Of a stretch of DNA of 9,175 bases, positions 1-5,727 are shown one piece after another; position 1 is the first letter of the stretch, and the number at the start of each line of letters is the position of its first letter. The stretch covers positions 1 through 9,175 of the forward strand of contig CAYGFI010000180.1 in the NCBI GenBank assembly GCA_964349045.1, read 5' to 3'. This stretch comes from JACJXF01 sp964349045. GTDB lineage: Bacteria; Bacteroidota; Bacteroidia; Bacteroidales; GCA-2748055. The notes under the pieces are model-generated. The model did not search any database. It was not told the origin of the DNA and worked only from the letters and a program-made list of their open reading frames with translations. The translations under genes and the position numbers were made by a program.

Positions 1-69
1 CTTTTAATTCTGTATTTTACTGCAACATATAATCTATGCCGGTAAGAAAATGTCGGGAGCCTTTTTGAT

Positions 70-83
70 AAATAGTACTATTT
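70..83. promoter_or_regulatory. Perfect 14-bp palindrome upstream of acylphosphatase gene
   Basis: AAATAGTACTATTT is its own reverse complement. It ends 30 bases before the ATG at 114. It is flanked by TTG (65-67) on the left and CAA (85-87) on the right, which would extend the symmetry if one base is bulged. A dyad here could be a repressor operator or a weak hairpin in the leader. No clear Bacteroidetes promoter was found in 1-113, so the role is a guess. AT-rich palindromes of this length can also arise by chance. Confidence 0.35.
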
Positions 84-113
84 GCAAGGTACAACAATAA
101 TACAAAAATATAT

Positions 114-404
114 ATGATTTATATGGCAGATTCTAAAGTTGTATATAAAATCAGGGTAACAGGAAGAGTTCAGGGGGTTGGTTTTCGCCAGGCTTGTTTA
201 AGGGAAGCCCGATACAGGGGGATTTTCGGGATGGTTAAAAATATGCCCGATGGAAGTGTTTATATTGAGGCTGAAGGGACAATGGATCAGCTTAAGGAAT
301 TGGTAAACTGGTGTAAGCATGGATCCGGTTATGGTTCAGTAGAAGATATTTCAGTTGAACAGGGACAATCTGCTAATTATAATTCATTTACTATCAGGTA
401 TTAG
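114..404 (+). CDS. acyP: Acylphosphatase
   Basis: Small cytoplasmic enzyme (EC 3.6.1.7) that hydrolyses the carboxyl-phosphate bond of acylphosphates such as acetyl phosphate or 1,3-bisphosphoglycerate. The 96-residue length fits the family (about 90-100). The signature GRVQGVGFR is at residues 17-25, with the phosphate-binding catalytic Arg25. The second signature, GMVKNMPDGSV at 39-49, supplies catalytic Asn43. The C-terminus FTIRY is the typical last beta strand. Two starts are possible: ATG at 114 or the in-frame ATG at 123, which gives MADSKVVYK and is equally good; neither has a clear ribosome-binding site. The stop codon lies inside the 3' end of the convergent cstA gene, an overlap of 11 bp. 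The gene seems to be transcribed alone. Its physiological substrate in bacteria is uncertain. Confidence 0.95.
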   Translation: MIYMADSKVVYKIRVTGRVQGVGFRQACLREARYRGIFGMVKNMPDGSVYIEAEGTMDQLKELVNWCKHGSGYGSVEDISVEQGQSANYNSFTIRY

Positions 405-2115
405 ATGACTTCCGCCTTATATAAAACGCATGCAATCCACTTATTATGAGCCAGGCAGTCAATAACAGGATGATTATCGAAAGAATAGACAGCAGATATT
501 CATTTGTACGAATATATTTTACAAGATTTTCAACCATTGCCCAAAGAGTCACAGTCAGAACAAAAACCATCGGGATGAATGTGTAAAGAATATTTTTCTT
601 TTTTATGTATAGATAAATCGTTACAACTCCCAGTGCCAGGCCTGCCAATAACTGATTAAGAGATCCAAACATTGGCCAAAGCAGCATTGCTCCTTTACCT
701 CCCGGCTTTATAAAACTCATAGCTGCCGCGGCAGCTACAATAAGAAATGTTGCTACATAGCGGTTATTTATTGGCCTTGTCACTTTTCCGTCTTTATTTT
801 TAAAGATTTCCTGCAAGGATAGCCTTTGAATACGGGTTGCTGAATCAAGAGTTGTTCCGGCAAATGAAACTATAAAAACTGCCACCATTGACTTCCCAAA
901 TTTTGCAGGAATACCAATAGCTGCAAGCAGGTTTGATGTTCCGGTAATAAAAGCATCAAGATTAGCTTTCATAGTATTAAGAGCATTCCAGTCGTGGTAG
1001 TAACTTCTGTATGCCTCCTCCCCTTTTAATAAAACGTTATCTGAATTCAAAAGACCCATTCCCAACCCTGCTGCAATTGCCATTAACACAAGAACCGCCA
1101 GAAAACTTTCAGTCAGCATTCCCCCGAAACCAATAAACAAAGTATCTTTTTCTTTATCAACCTGCTTGATAGTTGTACCAGAACTTGCAAGAGAATGAAA
1201 TCCTGAGATTGCTCCGCATGCAATAATTATGAATAGCGCCGGCATCATTGCAGGGACACCTGAAGATTTAGAAAATGCAGCCAGGTTAATGGCGGGCGCC
1301 GAGATTTGAGGATGGGCAACTAATACCCCTAAGAATATAAGCCCCATTGCAATTAAAAGCTGATGAGAATTGATATAGTCCCGGGGTTGTAAAAGTTTAT
1401 GAACAGGAAGAGTGGATGCGATAAATACATACGCAAAAAGTATAACGCACCAACTCACAATTACCATGTTTTCAGATGAACCGGGTAAATTCACAGGAAA
1501 ATATACCCCTAAAATAATGAAACCATACATGACCAGAACCGATATAACGGAATATAATAAATCGCTTTTTCCCTGCCTTATTTTCCATCCAAGCCATATT
1601 GCTATTGGGATCTGCATCCACACAGGGATTACAGATTCAGGATACATTATAAACAACGTACTGACTATCATGGCAAAAACTGCCAGTACAATGAACAACA
1701 GGAACTGCATAATAAATAAAAAGGCGTAGCGTGTTGAAGGACCAATGATTTTGCCCGTGAGATCTCCAATAGAAATTCCTTTGTTTCTCGCGGATACTAC
1801 CATTGTTGAAAAATCGTGAACCGCTCCCATGAAAATTGAACCCAGGAAAATCCAGATAAACGCAGGAAGCCATCCCCAGATAATACCAATAGCAGGCCCT
1901 ACAATGGGACCGAGTCCTGCAATGGTGGTAAAATGATGACCAAATATGATATTGCGACGGGTCGGGACGAAATCAACCCCGTCTTTAAATTCATGTGCAG
2001 GCATGATCTGGCCTGTCGTTATTTCAAATATTCGTTTACCGAGAAAACGACCATAAAACCTATAGGCCAGAATATATCCGACCAATGCCAATATTACCAG
2101 AAGAAGGCTATTCAT
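394..2115 (-). CDS. cstA: CstA-family carbon starvation transporter
   Basis: Polytopic inner-membrane protein of the CstA family. E. coli members (CstA, BtsT) import pyruvate and were earlier linked to peptide uptake under carbon starvation. From the ATG at 2115 the product is 573 residues, shorter than E. coli CstA (about 700) but usual for the shorter branch. Family motifs seen (numbering from the GTG at 2118): GHHFTTIAGLGPIVGPAIG at 60-78, LQPRDYIN at 243-250, SGFHSLASSGTT at 305-316, DSATRIQR at 425-432 and WPMFGSLNQLLA at 481-492. Many hydrophobic segments run from residue 3 to 566. A GTG directly precedes the ATG (GTGATG), so translation could start one codon earlier. There is no Shine-Dalgarno sequence, only an A-rich leader. 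The 3' end overlaps the acylphosphatase gene. The substrate (pyruvate or peptide) cannot be decided here. Confidence 0.95.
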   Translation of the reverse strand: MNSLLLVILALVGYILAYRFYGRFLGKRIFEITTGQIMPAHEFKDGVDFVPTRRNIIFGHHFTTIAGLGPIVGPAIGIIWGWLPAFIWIFLGSIFMGAVHDFSTMVVSARNKGISIGDLTGKIIGPSTRYAFLFIMQFLLFIVLAVFAMIVSTLFIMYPESVIPVWMQIPIAIWLGWKIRQGKSDLLYSVISVLVMYGFIILGVYFPVNLPGSSENMVIVSWCVILFAYVFIASTLPVHKLLQPRDYINSHQLLIAMGLIFLGVLVAHPQISAPAINLAAFSKSSGVPAMMPALFIIIACGAISGFHSLASSGTTIKQVDKEKDTLFIGFGGMLTESFLAVLVLMAIAAGLGMGLLNSDNVLLKGEEAYRSYYHDWNALNTMKANLDAFITGTSNLLAAIGIPAKFGKSMVAVFIVSFAGTTLDSATRIQRLSLQEIFKNKDGKVTRPINNRYVATFLIVAAAAAMSFIKPGGKGAMLLWPMFGSLNQLLAGLALGVVTIYLYIKKKNILYTFIPMVFVLTVTLWAMVENLVKYIRTNEYLLSILSIIILLLTAWLIISGLHAFYIRRKSSNT

Positions 2116-2134
2116 CACGAGTTATTTTACGATT

Positions 2135-2164
2135 CAAAATTATAAATTAAATTGAGGAGTCAAA
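2135..2164 (-). promoter_or_regulatory. Bacteroidetes-type promoter of cstA
   Basis: Read on the minus strand, TTTG (2164-2161) lies 18 bases before TAATTTTG (2142-2135). The second box matches the Bacteroidetes -7 consensus TAnnTTTG exactly, and the first matches the -33 element; spacing is close to the usual 19-21. Transcription would begin near 2130, leaving a leader of about 12-15 bases before the GTG/ATG start. The outer edge of the heptamer array lies about 40 bases upstream of the -33 box. Prediction from consensus only. Confidence 0.6.
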
Positions 2165-2204
2165 TTAGTAAGAAGTCGATAGAACAAAAACGGTAGATAA
2201 TGTC

Positions 2205-2673
2205 GGGAGACGGGAGACGGAAGACGGAAGATGGGAGACCGAAGACGGAAGATGGGAGACCGAAGACCGAAGATGGGAGACCGAAGACGGAAGACGGGAG
2301 ACGGAAGACGGAAGACCGAAGACGGAAGACCGAAGATGGGAGACCGAAGANNNNNNNNNNNNNNNNNNNNNNNNNNNNNNNNNNNNNNNNNNNNNNNNNN
2401 NNNNNNNNNNNNNNNNNNNNNNNNNNNNNNNNNNNNNNNNNNNNNNNNNNGAAGACGGAAGACGGAAGACTGAAGATGGGAGACGGAAGACGGAAGACGG
2501 AAGACGGAAGATGGGAGACGGAAGACGGAAGACGGAAGACTGAAGATGGGAGACGGAAGACCGAAGACGGGAGACGGAAGATGGGAGACCGAAGATGGGA
2601 GACGGGAGACGGAAGATGGGAGACCGAAGATGGGGGACGGGAGACGGAAGACGGAAGACCGAAGTTGGAAGTT
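2205..2673 (+). repeat. Left heptamer array, unit NGRAGAY, interrupted by a gap
   Basis: Uninterrupted 7-bp tandem repeat, purine-rich on the plus strand. Twenty full units plus 6 bases precede the gap (2205-2350), and 6 bases plus 31 units follow it (2451-2673). Not one insertion or deletion breaks the 7-bp phase on either side. Nearly all units are GGAAGAC, GGGAGAC or CGAAGAC, or a GAAGAT form (GGAAGAT, CGAAGAT, TGAAGAT). Variation is nearly confined to positions 1, 3 and 7. Each of the eleven GAAGAT-type units is followed by GGGAGAC, or once by GGGGGAC. The last two units, CGAAGTT and GGAAGTT, depart from the pattern and resemble the right-hand array. Because 7 is not a multiple of 3, several frames stay open and give false low-complexity ORFs. 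No protein is proposed here. Confidence 0.95.
2351..2450. other. Assembly gap of exactly 100 N
   Basis: One hundred consecutive N inside the left heptamer array. A round 100 is a common placeholder for a scaffold gap of unknown size, so the true array length and unit order here are not known. The flanking units on both sides belong to the same repeat family, which suggests that the missing sequence is more of the array. Other sequence inside the gap cannot be excluded. Confidence 0.97.
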
Positions 2674-2712
2674 TGTTATATGCATGGAGTAACTGTGTAT
2701 ATATATAATTCC
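2674..2712. other. AT-rich spacer between the two heptamer arrays
   Basis: These 39 bases separate the left and right arrays and would be the loop if the two arms pair. They contain ATATGCAT, an alternating TGTATATATATA stretch and no heptamer unit. No TAnnTTTG box or open reading frame of interest was seen in them on either strand. Confidence 0.7.
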
Positions 2713-2964
2713 TCCGGACTTCCGACTTCTGACTTCTGACTTCTGACTCCGGACTTCCAACTTCTGACTCCGGACTTCCGACTTCTGACTTCTGACTTCT
2801 GACTCCAGACTTCTGACTTCTGACTCCGGACTTCCGAATTCTGACTCCGGGCTTCTGACTTCCGAATTCTGACTCCGGACTTCCGACTTCTGACTCCGGA
2901 CTTCCGACTTCTGACTCCGGACTTCCGACTTCTGACTCCGGACTTCCGACTTCTGACTTCTGAC
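2713..2964 (-). repeat. Right heptamer array, inverted, unit NGRAGTC
   Basis: Exactly 36 consecutive 7-bp units with no phase change. On the plus strand they are TTCTGAC, TTCCGAC and TCCGGAC with a few variants (TTCCAAC, TTCCGAA, TCCAGAC, TCCGGGC). Read on the minus strand they become AGAAGTC, GGAAGTC and CGGAGTC, the same framework as the left array but with T instead of A at position 6. From 2867 to 2957 the order TTCTGAC-TCCGGAC-TTCCGAC repeats perfectly, giving a 21-bp higher-order repeat about 4.3 times. The array ends sharply at AAAAATAAAT, about 22 bases before the sigma-gene -33 region. The minus strand is stop-free through the array, so a long false ORF appears there. Confidence 0.95.
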
Positions 2965-2987
2965 TCAAAAATAAATAATTTTACCCA

Positions 2988-3017
2988 GTGAACTAAACTT
3001 TATTTCAGCTAAATTTG
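2988..3017 (+). promoter_or_regulatory. Candidate Bacteroidetes-type promoter of the sigma gene
   Basis: TAAATTTG at 3010-3017 matches the -7 consensus TAnnTTTG exactly. Nineteen bases upstream is GTG (2988-2990), one base off the -33 TTG. Transcription would begin near 3024, leaving a leader of about 45 bases. That leader contains the short inverted repeat CTGTT (3035-3039) / AACAG (3048-3052). The word CAGCTAAAT overlaps the -7 box (3006-3014) and recurs at 3050-3058 just before the start codon. Consensus match only. Confidence 0.5.
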
Positions 3018-3068
3018 GAATAATAAAGATTCTACTGTTGTCTAAATAACAGCTAAATAATATTTCGG

Positions 3069-3608
3069 TTGAAGCCATTAAGTGATAATGAGATTATCGA
3101 TAAAATTTTAAACGGTAATCCTGATCTTTTCAGATTGTTGGTGGAACGGTATAAAAACCCGGTAGCAGGTGTTATTAAGGGTATGCTTGGTGATTGTCCG
3201 GAGGCCGAAGATGTTGGCCAGGAAACATTCATAAGATTATATCACTCTCTGTCCGGCTTCAGAGGCGATGCAACACTGAAGACCTATTTAATCCGGATTG
3301 CCATGAATCTGAGTCTTAATGAATTAAAAAAGAGAAAAAGATTTAACAATAGTACAGTATATATAGACTCGGGAGTAAAACTAAATCAGGATATTGAAAT
3401 AACCGGACCGGAAAGAGCTGAAATAATGGAAGAGATTCAAAAGGCAATGGATAAGCTGGATCCCAGGCAACGGTCGGTCTTTATTCTCAGGGTTGTAGAA
3501 GGTTATAGTACGAAAGAAACAGCAAAAATATTGAAAATACCCCTGGGAACTGTGCTATCACGACTCGCAAGGGCTCAGGAGGATATGCGAAGGCTAATTA
3601 AAAGGTAA
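3069..3608 (+). CDS. ECF-type RNA polymerase sigma factor
   Basis: Extracytoplasmic-function sigma factor that would direct RNA polymerase to an envelope-stress regulon. At 179 residues it has the normal ECF size. Region 2 spans about residues 17-90 and includes CPEAEDVGQETFIRLY and the region 2.3-2.4 helix TYLIRIAMNLSLNELKKRKR. Region 4 spans about 120-175 and includes DPRQRSVFILRVVEGYSTKE and the helix-turn-helix TAKILKIPLGTVLSRLARA. The start is TTG at 3069: the frame opens just upstream at 3057, and no ATG or GTG lies between. The next in-frame Met, residue 39, would remove much of region 2. The leader has no clear ribosome-binding site. The two genes that follow on the same strand look like its anti-sigma factor and a periplasmic sensor, which suggests a self-contained signalling unit. 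The sub-group and target promoters cannot be told from this window. Confidence 0.93.
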   Translation: MKPLSDNEIIDKILNGNPDLFRLLVERYKNPVAGVIKGMLGDCPEAEDVGQETFIRLYHSLSGFRGDATLKTYLIRIAMNLSLNELKKRKRFNNSTVYIDSGVKLNQDIEITGPERAEIMEEIQKAMDKLDPRQRSVFILRVVEGYSTKETAKILKIPLGTVLSRLARAQEDMRRLIKR

Positions 3609-3670
3609 CTCACCTGCGCAAAGTCGGTTAGTAAATAATAAGGATAAAGACATCACTTAAAAACTGAAAA

Positions 3671-4066
3671 ATGAAAAGGAAAGAATTCGAAAAATTGTTA
3701 AACCTGATGGATCGGTCCGATCCCGGTTTAAATGATTTCTCAGTATTCAGTGACCCGGTTAAAGCGAGAAAAAGCTATGATGAACTTATATTTTATCGAA
3801 GTGAGTCCGGTACCCTTGCCAAAGATTTTTCCCCTTACTTTACGGATAAAGTTATGGGCCGGATCTCACAACTGTCCCGGATTCACGGGCTGGAAGAATA
3901 TATTTCAATGCAGTTTAGCCGTGTAATGGCGTATGGACTAGCTGCAGTTGTATTGGTAATTATAACCTTGTTTTTCTTTCAGGGACAGGATGGCCTCGGT
4001 ACAGTAATCGGAACAGAAGCATCAAATGATATAAATTTTATTTCATCCTTATTTTACGAATTCTAA
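3671..4066 (+). CDS. Single-span membrane protein, putative anti-sigma factor
   Basis: Not recognised as a named family member. The 131 residues comprise a charged, hydrophilic N-terminal half (1-85), one transmembrane helix at about 86-104 (VMAYGLAAVVLVIITLFFF) and a short tail of about 27 residues. A cytoplasmic N-terminus with one helix and a periplasmic tail is the layout of many ECF anti-sigma factors. It sits 62 bases after the sigma gene on the same strand, and 11 bases before a CpxP/CnrX-like gene. The function is inferred from this position and topology. No zinc-binding HxxxCxxC motif of the ZAS anti-sigma domain is present, so it would be a CnrY-like or lineage-specific type. The start ATG at 3671 is the first in frame after a stop. 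Confidence 0.7.
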   Translation: MKRKEFEKLLNLMDRSDPGLNDFSVFSDPVKARKSYDELIFYRSESGTLAKDFSPYFTDKVMGRISQLSRIHGLEEYISMQFSRVMAYGLAAVVLVIITLFFFQGQDGLGTVIGTEASNDINFISSLFYEF

Positions 4067-4077
4067 AAAACAAAGAA

Positions 4078-4440
4078 ATGAAAATCAAAGCGCTCCTTAC
4101 CATTTTAATTGCATTGCTTATTGGATTTGTTTTTGGATTCATTACCTCTGGTCAGATCAGAAAACATGAAATGAAAAAGAAACATAAATATTCCTATCAT
4201 GAAGTATTCGTATATAAGACCTTAAAAGTGATCGGCCCATCTGAATTACAAAAAGACACCCTGCTTCCCATTATAGAAGAATATGCTGAAAAATCACTTG
4301 CCTTAAAAAACAATGTAAGTAGTGTTTTTGATTCACTAATGCGTCAAATGAACGAGGAATTAAGACCTTTTGTAACAGAAGATCAGTTTGACAGACTCAA
4401 GGAAGAAGCGGATAAGATAAACTATAGACGAGGAAGGTAA
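4078..4440 (+). CDS. Membrane-anchored CpxP/CnrX-like periplasmic sensor, putative
   Basis: A 120-residue protein with one N-terminal hydrophobic helix (about 5-23, LLTILIALLIGFVFGFITS) that would act as an anchor or uncleaved signal. The rest is predicted to be helical and periplasmic. The segment LRPFVTEDQFDRLKEE at 95-110 resembles the LTxxQ-type motif of the CpxP/Spy/ZraP/CnrX group of envelope stress and metal-sensing proteins. Possible metal ligands follow the membrane helix: His30, Met32, His36 and His41, with Met88 and Met91 in a later helix. Placement after a sigma gene and a likely anti-sigma gene matches the CnrYXH layout. A plain Spy-like chaperone or an unrelated helical protein remains possible. 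It starts 11 bases after the preceding stop, so co-transcription is likely. Confidence 0.65.
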   Translation: MKIKALLTILIALLIGFVFGFITSGQIRKHEMKKKHKYSYHEVFVYKTLKVIGPSELQKDTLLPIIEEYAEKSLALKNNVSSVFDSLMRQMNEELRPFVTEDQFDRLKEEADKINYRRGR

Positions 4441-4447
4441 GGAATGT

Positions 4448-4478
4448 GAGTTTGGAGTTTGAGTTTGGAGTTTGAGTC
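4448..4478 (+). repeat. Short 13-bp duplicate, heptamer-array relic
   Basis: GAGTTTGGAGTTT occurs twice in a row (4448-4460 and 4461-4473) and is followed by GAGTC. Read as AGTTTGG / AGTTTG / AGTTTGG / AGTTTG / AGTC, it resembles the AGTCCGG and AGTCGGA phases of the right heptamer array. It fills most of the 50-base gap between the convergent ends of the sensor gene and the MFS gene. No terminator hairpin with a T-run was found in that gap for either direction. Confidence 0.75.
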
Positions 4479-4490
4479 ATGGGTTACAAT

Positions 4491-5696
4491 TTATAGTTGC
4501 TTATTATTATTCCGGCGATAAAAAAGTAACATCAGCACAGCAGAAAGAAATGCAGTACATGCCCCAAAATAAAATGGTACAGCAGAATTTACCTTATCGT
4601 ATAAAATTCCCGCGATTATGCTTGCCGGAAGAAGAGTTATACCTAACATGGCGTTATATATCCCGAGACCTGTTCCCTGCTTATTTTTATCCAGATTATC
4701 TGATACCATAGCCTTCTGTACGCTATCGGTTGAAGAGGAATACACTCCATATAATCCAAATAATATCACAATTACACTAACTTCTGAAGTATATCCGAAT
4801 CCAAAATACACTACAGAATAAACAAGGTATCCAAAAATCAATAGCTTCTCCCTTCCTATCCGGTCCGAAAGAGCTCCCATAGGAATTGAAAAGAAAACTG
4901 AAACGGTATTAAAAATAAGGTAAACCAGGGGAATATATGCCAACTTCACTCCTACTTCATTTGCTTTTACCAGTAACAGGGCATCTGTTGAATTTCCCAA
5001 AGTGAAAATAAATATTATTCCGAGGATCAAATAATATTTTTTCGAAAAATCACGAAAACGGAATTTCGAATACAGGCTTTCTTTCTTTTTTCTGGCTTCT
5101 TTAATGAATACAAGAATCGTTATTAGCCCGAGGAATGCGGGAATTGCAGAAACCAAAAATATCATTTTAAAATTGGCAGGAAAACTCCTGAGGATTAAAA
5201 ATGCCAATAACGGACCAACAATTGCACCGGCATTATCCATGGCTTTATGAAACCCGAAACTTTTGCCTAATTTACCTTCTTTTGCCGAGCCGGCGATAAG
5301 ACTGTCGCGTGGAGCTGTTCGTATACCCTTTCCAAAACGCTCAATAAACCGCAGATAAAGAACCTGCATAGGCGAAACAGCCCATGCATAAAAAGGAGTT
5401 ACAATGGCAGTCATCGCATAGCCAATAAACATCAATGGCTTATTCCTGCCTGTTTTATCGCTTCTGAAACCCGAAAGAGTTTTAACAAGAGCAGCGGTAC
5501 TTTCCGCTATTCCTTCAATGACTGATAAGGTAGTTTTTGATGCTCCCAAAGAAATAAGAAACATCGGCATTACCGAATACACCATTTTCGAGGAGGTATC
5601 GGTAAGAAAACTGGTGAGTCCGGTATAAAAAATATTCTTATCAAAACCCAGGATTGTTTTTGAAGAGCCTTTTTCTTTAGAAAATGATTTTATCAT
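4491..5696 (-). CDS. Major facilitator superfamily transporter
   Basis: Inner-membrane secondary transporter, 401 residues, about 12 predicted helices. The MFS loop signature appears in both halves: GFRSDKTGRNK at 76-86 and GALSDRIGREK at 274-284, the expected internal duplication. ERFGKGIRTAPRDSLIAG at 119-136 is a conserved stretch of an MFS group common in Bacteroidetes and other environmental bacteria, with no substrate that can be assigned here. The start ATG (5696-5694) is the first in-frame Met and gives a short cytoplasmic N-terminus before helix 1. It lies 31 bases after the channel gene on the same strand, with no recognisable promoter between, so it is probably the last gene of the bat-channel operon. 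The C-terminus is short and basic (YRRNNNKQL). Confidence 0.9.
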   Translation of the reverse strand: MIKSFSKEKGSSKTILGFDKNIFYTGLTSFLTDTSSKMVYSVMPMFLISLGASKTTLSVIEGIAESTAALVKTLSGFRSDKTGRNKPLMFIGYAMTAIVTPFYAWAVSPMQVLYLRFIERFGKGIRTAPRDSLIAGSAKEGKLGKSFGFHKAMDNAGAIVGPLLAFLILRSFPANFKMIFLVSAIPAFLGLITILVFIKEARKKKESLYSKFRFRDFSKKYYLILGIIFIFTLGNSTDALLLVKANEVGVKLAYIPLVYLIFNTVSVFFSIPMGALSDRIGREKLLIFGYLVYSVVYFGFGYTSEVSVIVILFGLYGVYSSSTDSVQKAMVSDNLDKNKQGTGLGIYNAMLGITLLPASIIAGILYDKVNSAVPFYFGACTAFLSAVLMLLFYRRNNNKQL

Positions 5697-5727
5697 ATCA
5701 AAGCAATAGAAAACCAGTTCAATTTAA

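Noticed and set aside
49..66. Terminator for an upstream gene (GGGAGCC followed by TTTTT)
   Set aside because: The T-run is present, but no complementary GGCTCCC-type arm was found before it, so no stem can form.
1412..2145. Open frames opposite or out of frame with cstA (1412-1729 +, 1637-1873 -, 1933-2145 +)
   Set aside because: They are shadows of the cstA coding sequence with no family features. The frame of the CstA motifs is clear.
2205..2964. CRISPR array
   Set aside because: Repeats are 7 bp and adjoin directly, with no unique spacers of 25-40 bp, and no cas genes are near.
2140..2968. Long open frames on both strands through the heptamer arrays (low-complexity SSVFRLP- or SPESEVG-like peptides)
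   Set aside because: A 7-bp repeat cycles through all three frames and yields a 7-residue peptide repeat wherever the unit has no stop. Several overlapping frames are open at once, none has a ribosome-binding site or known domain, and some cross the N gap. They are artefacts of the repeat.
4472..4821. Plus-strand open frames over the 3' part of the MFS gene
   Set aside because: They have no recognisable domain and lie opposite conserved MFS helices read on the minus strand.
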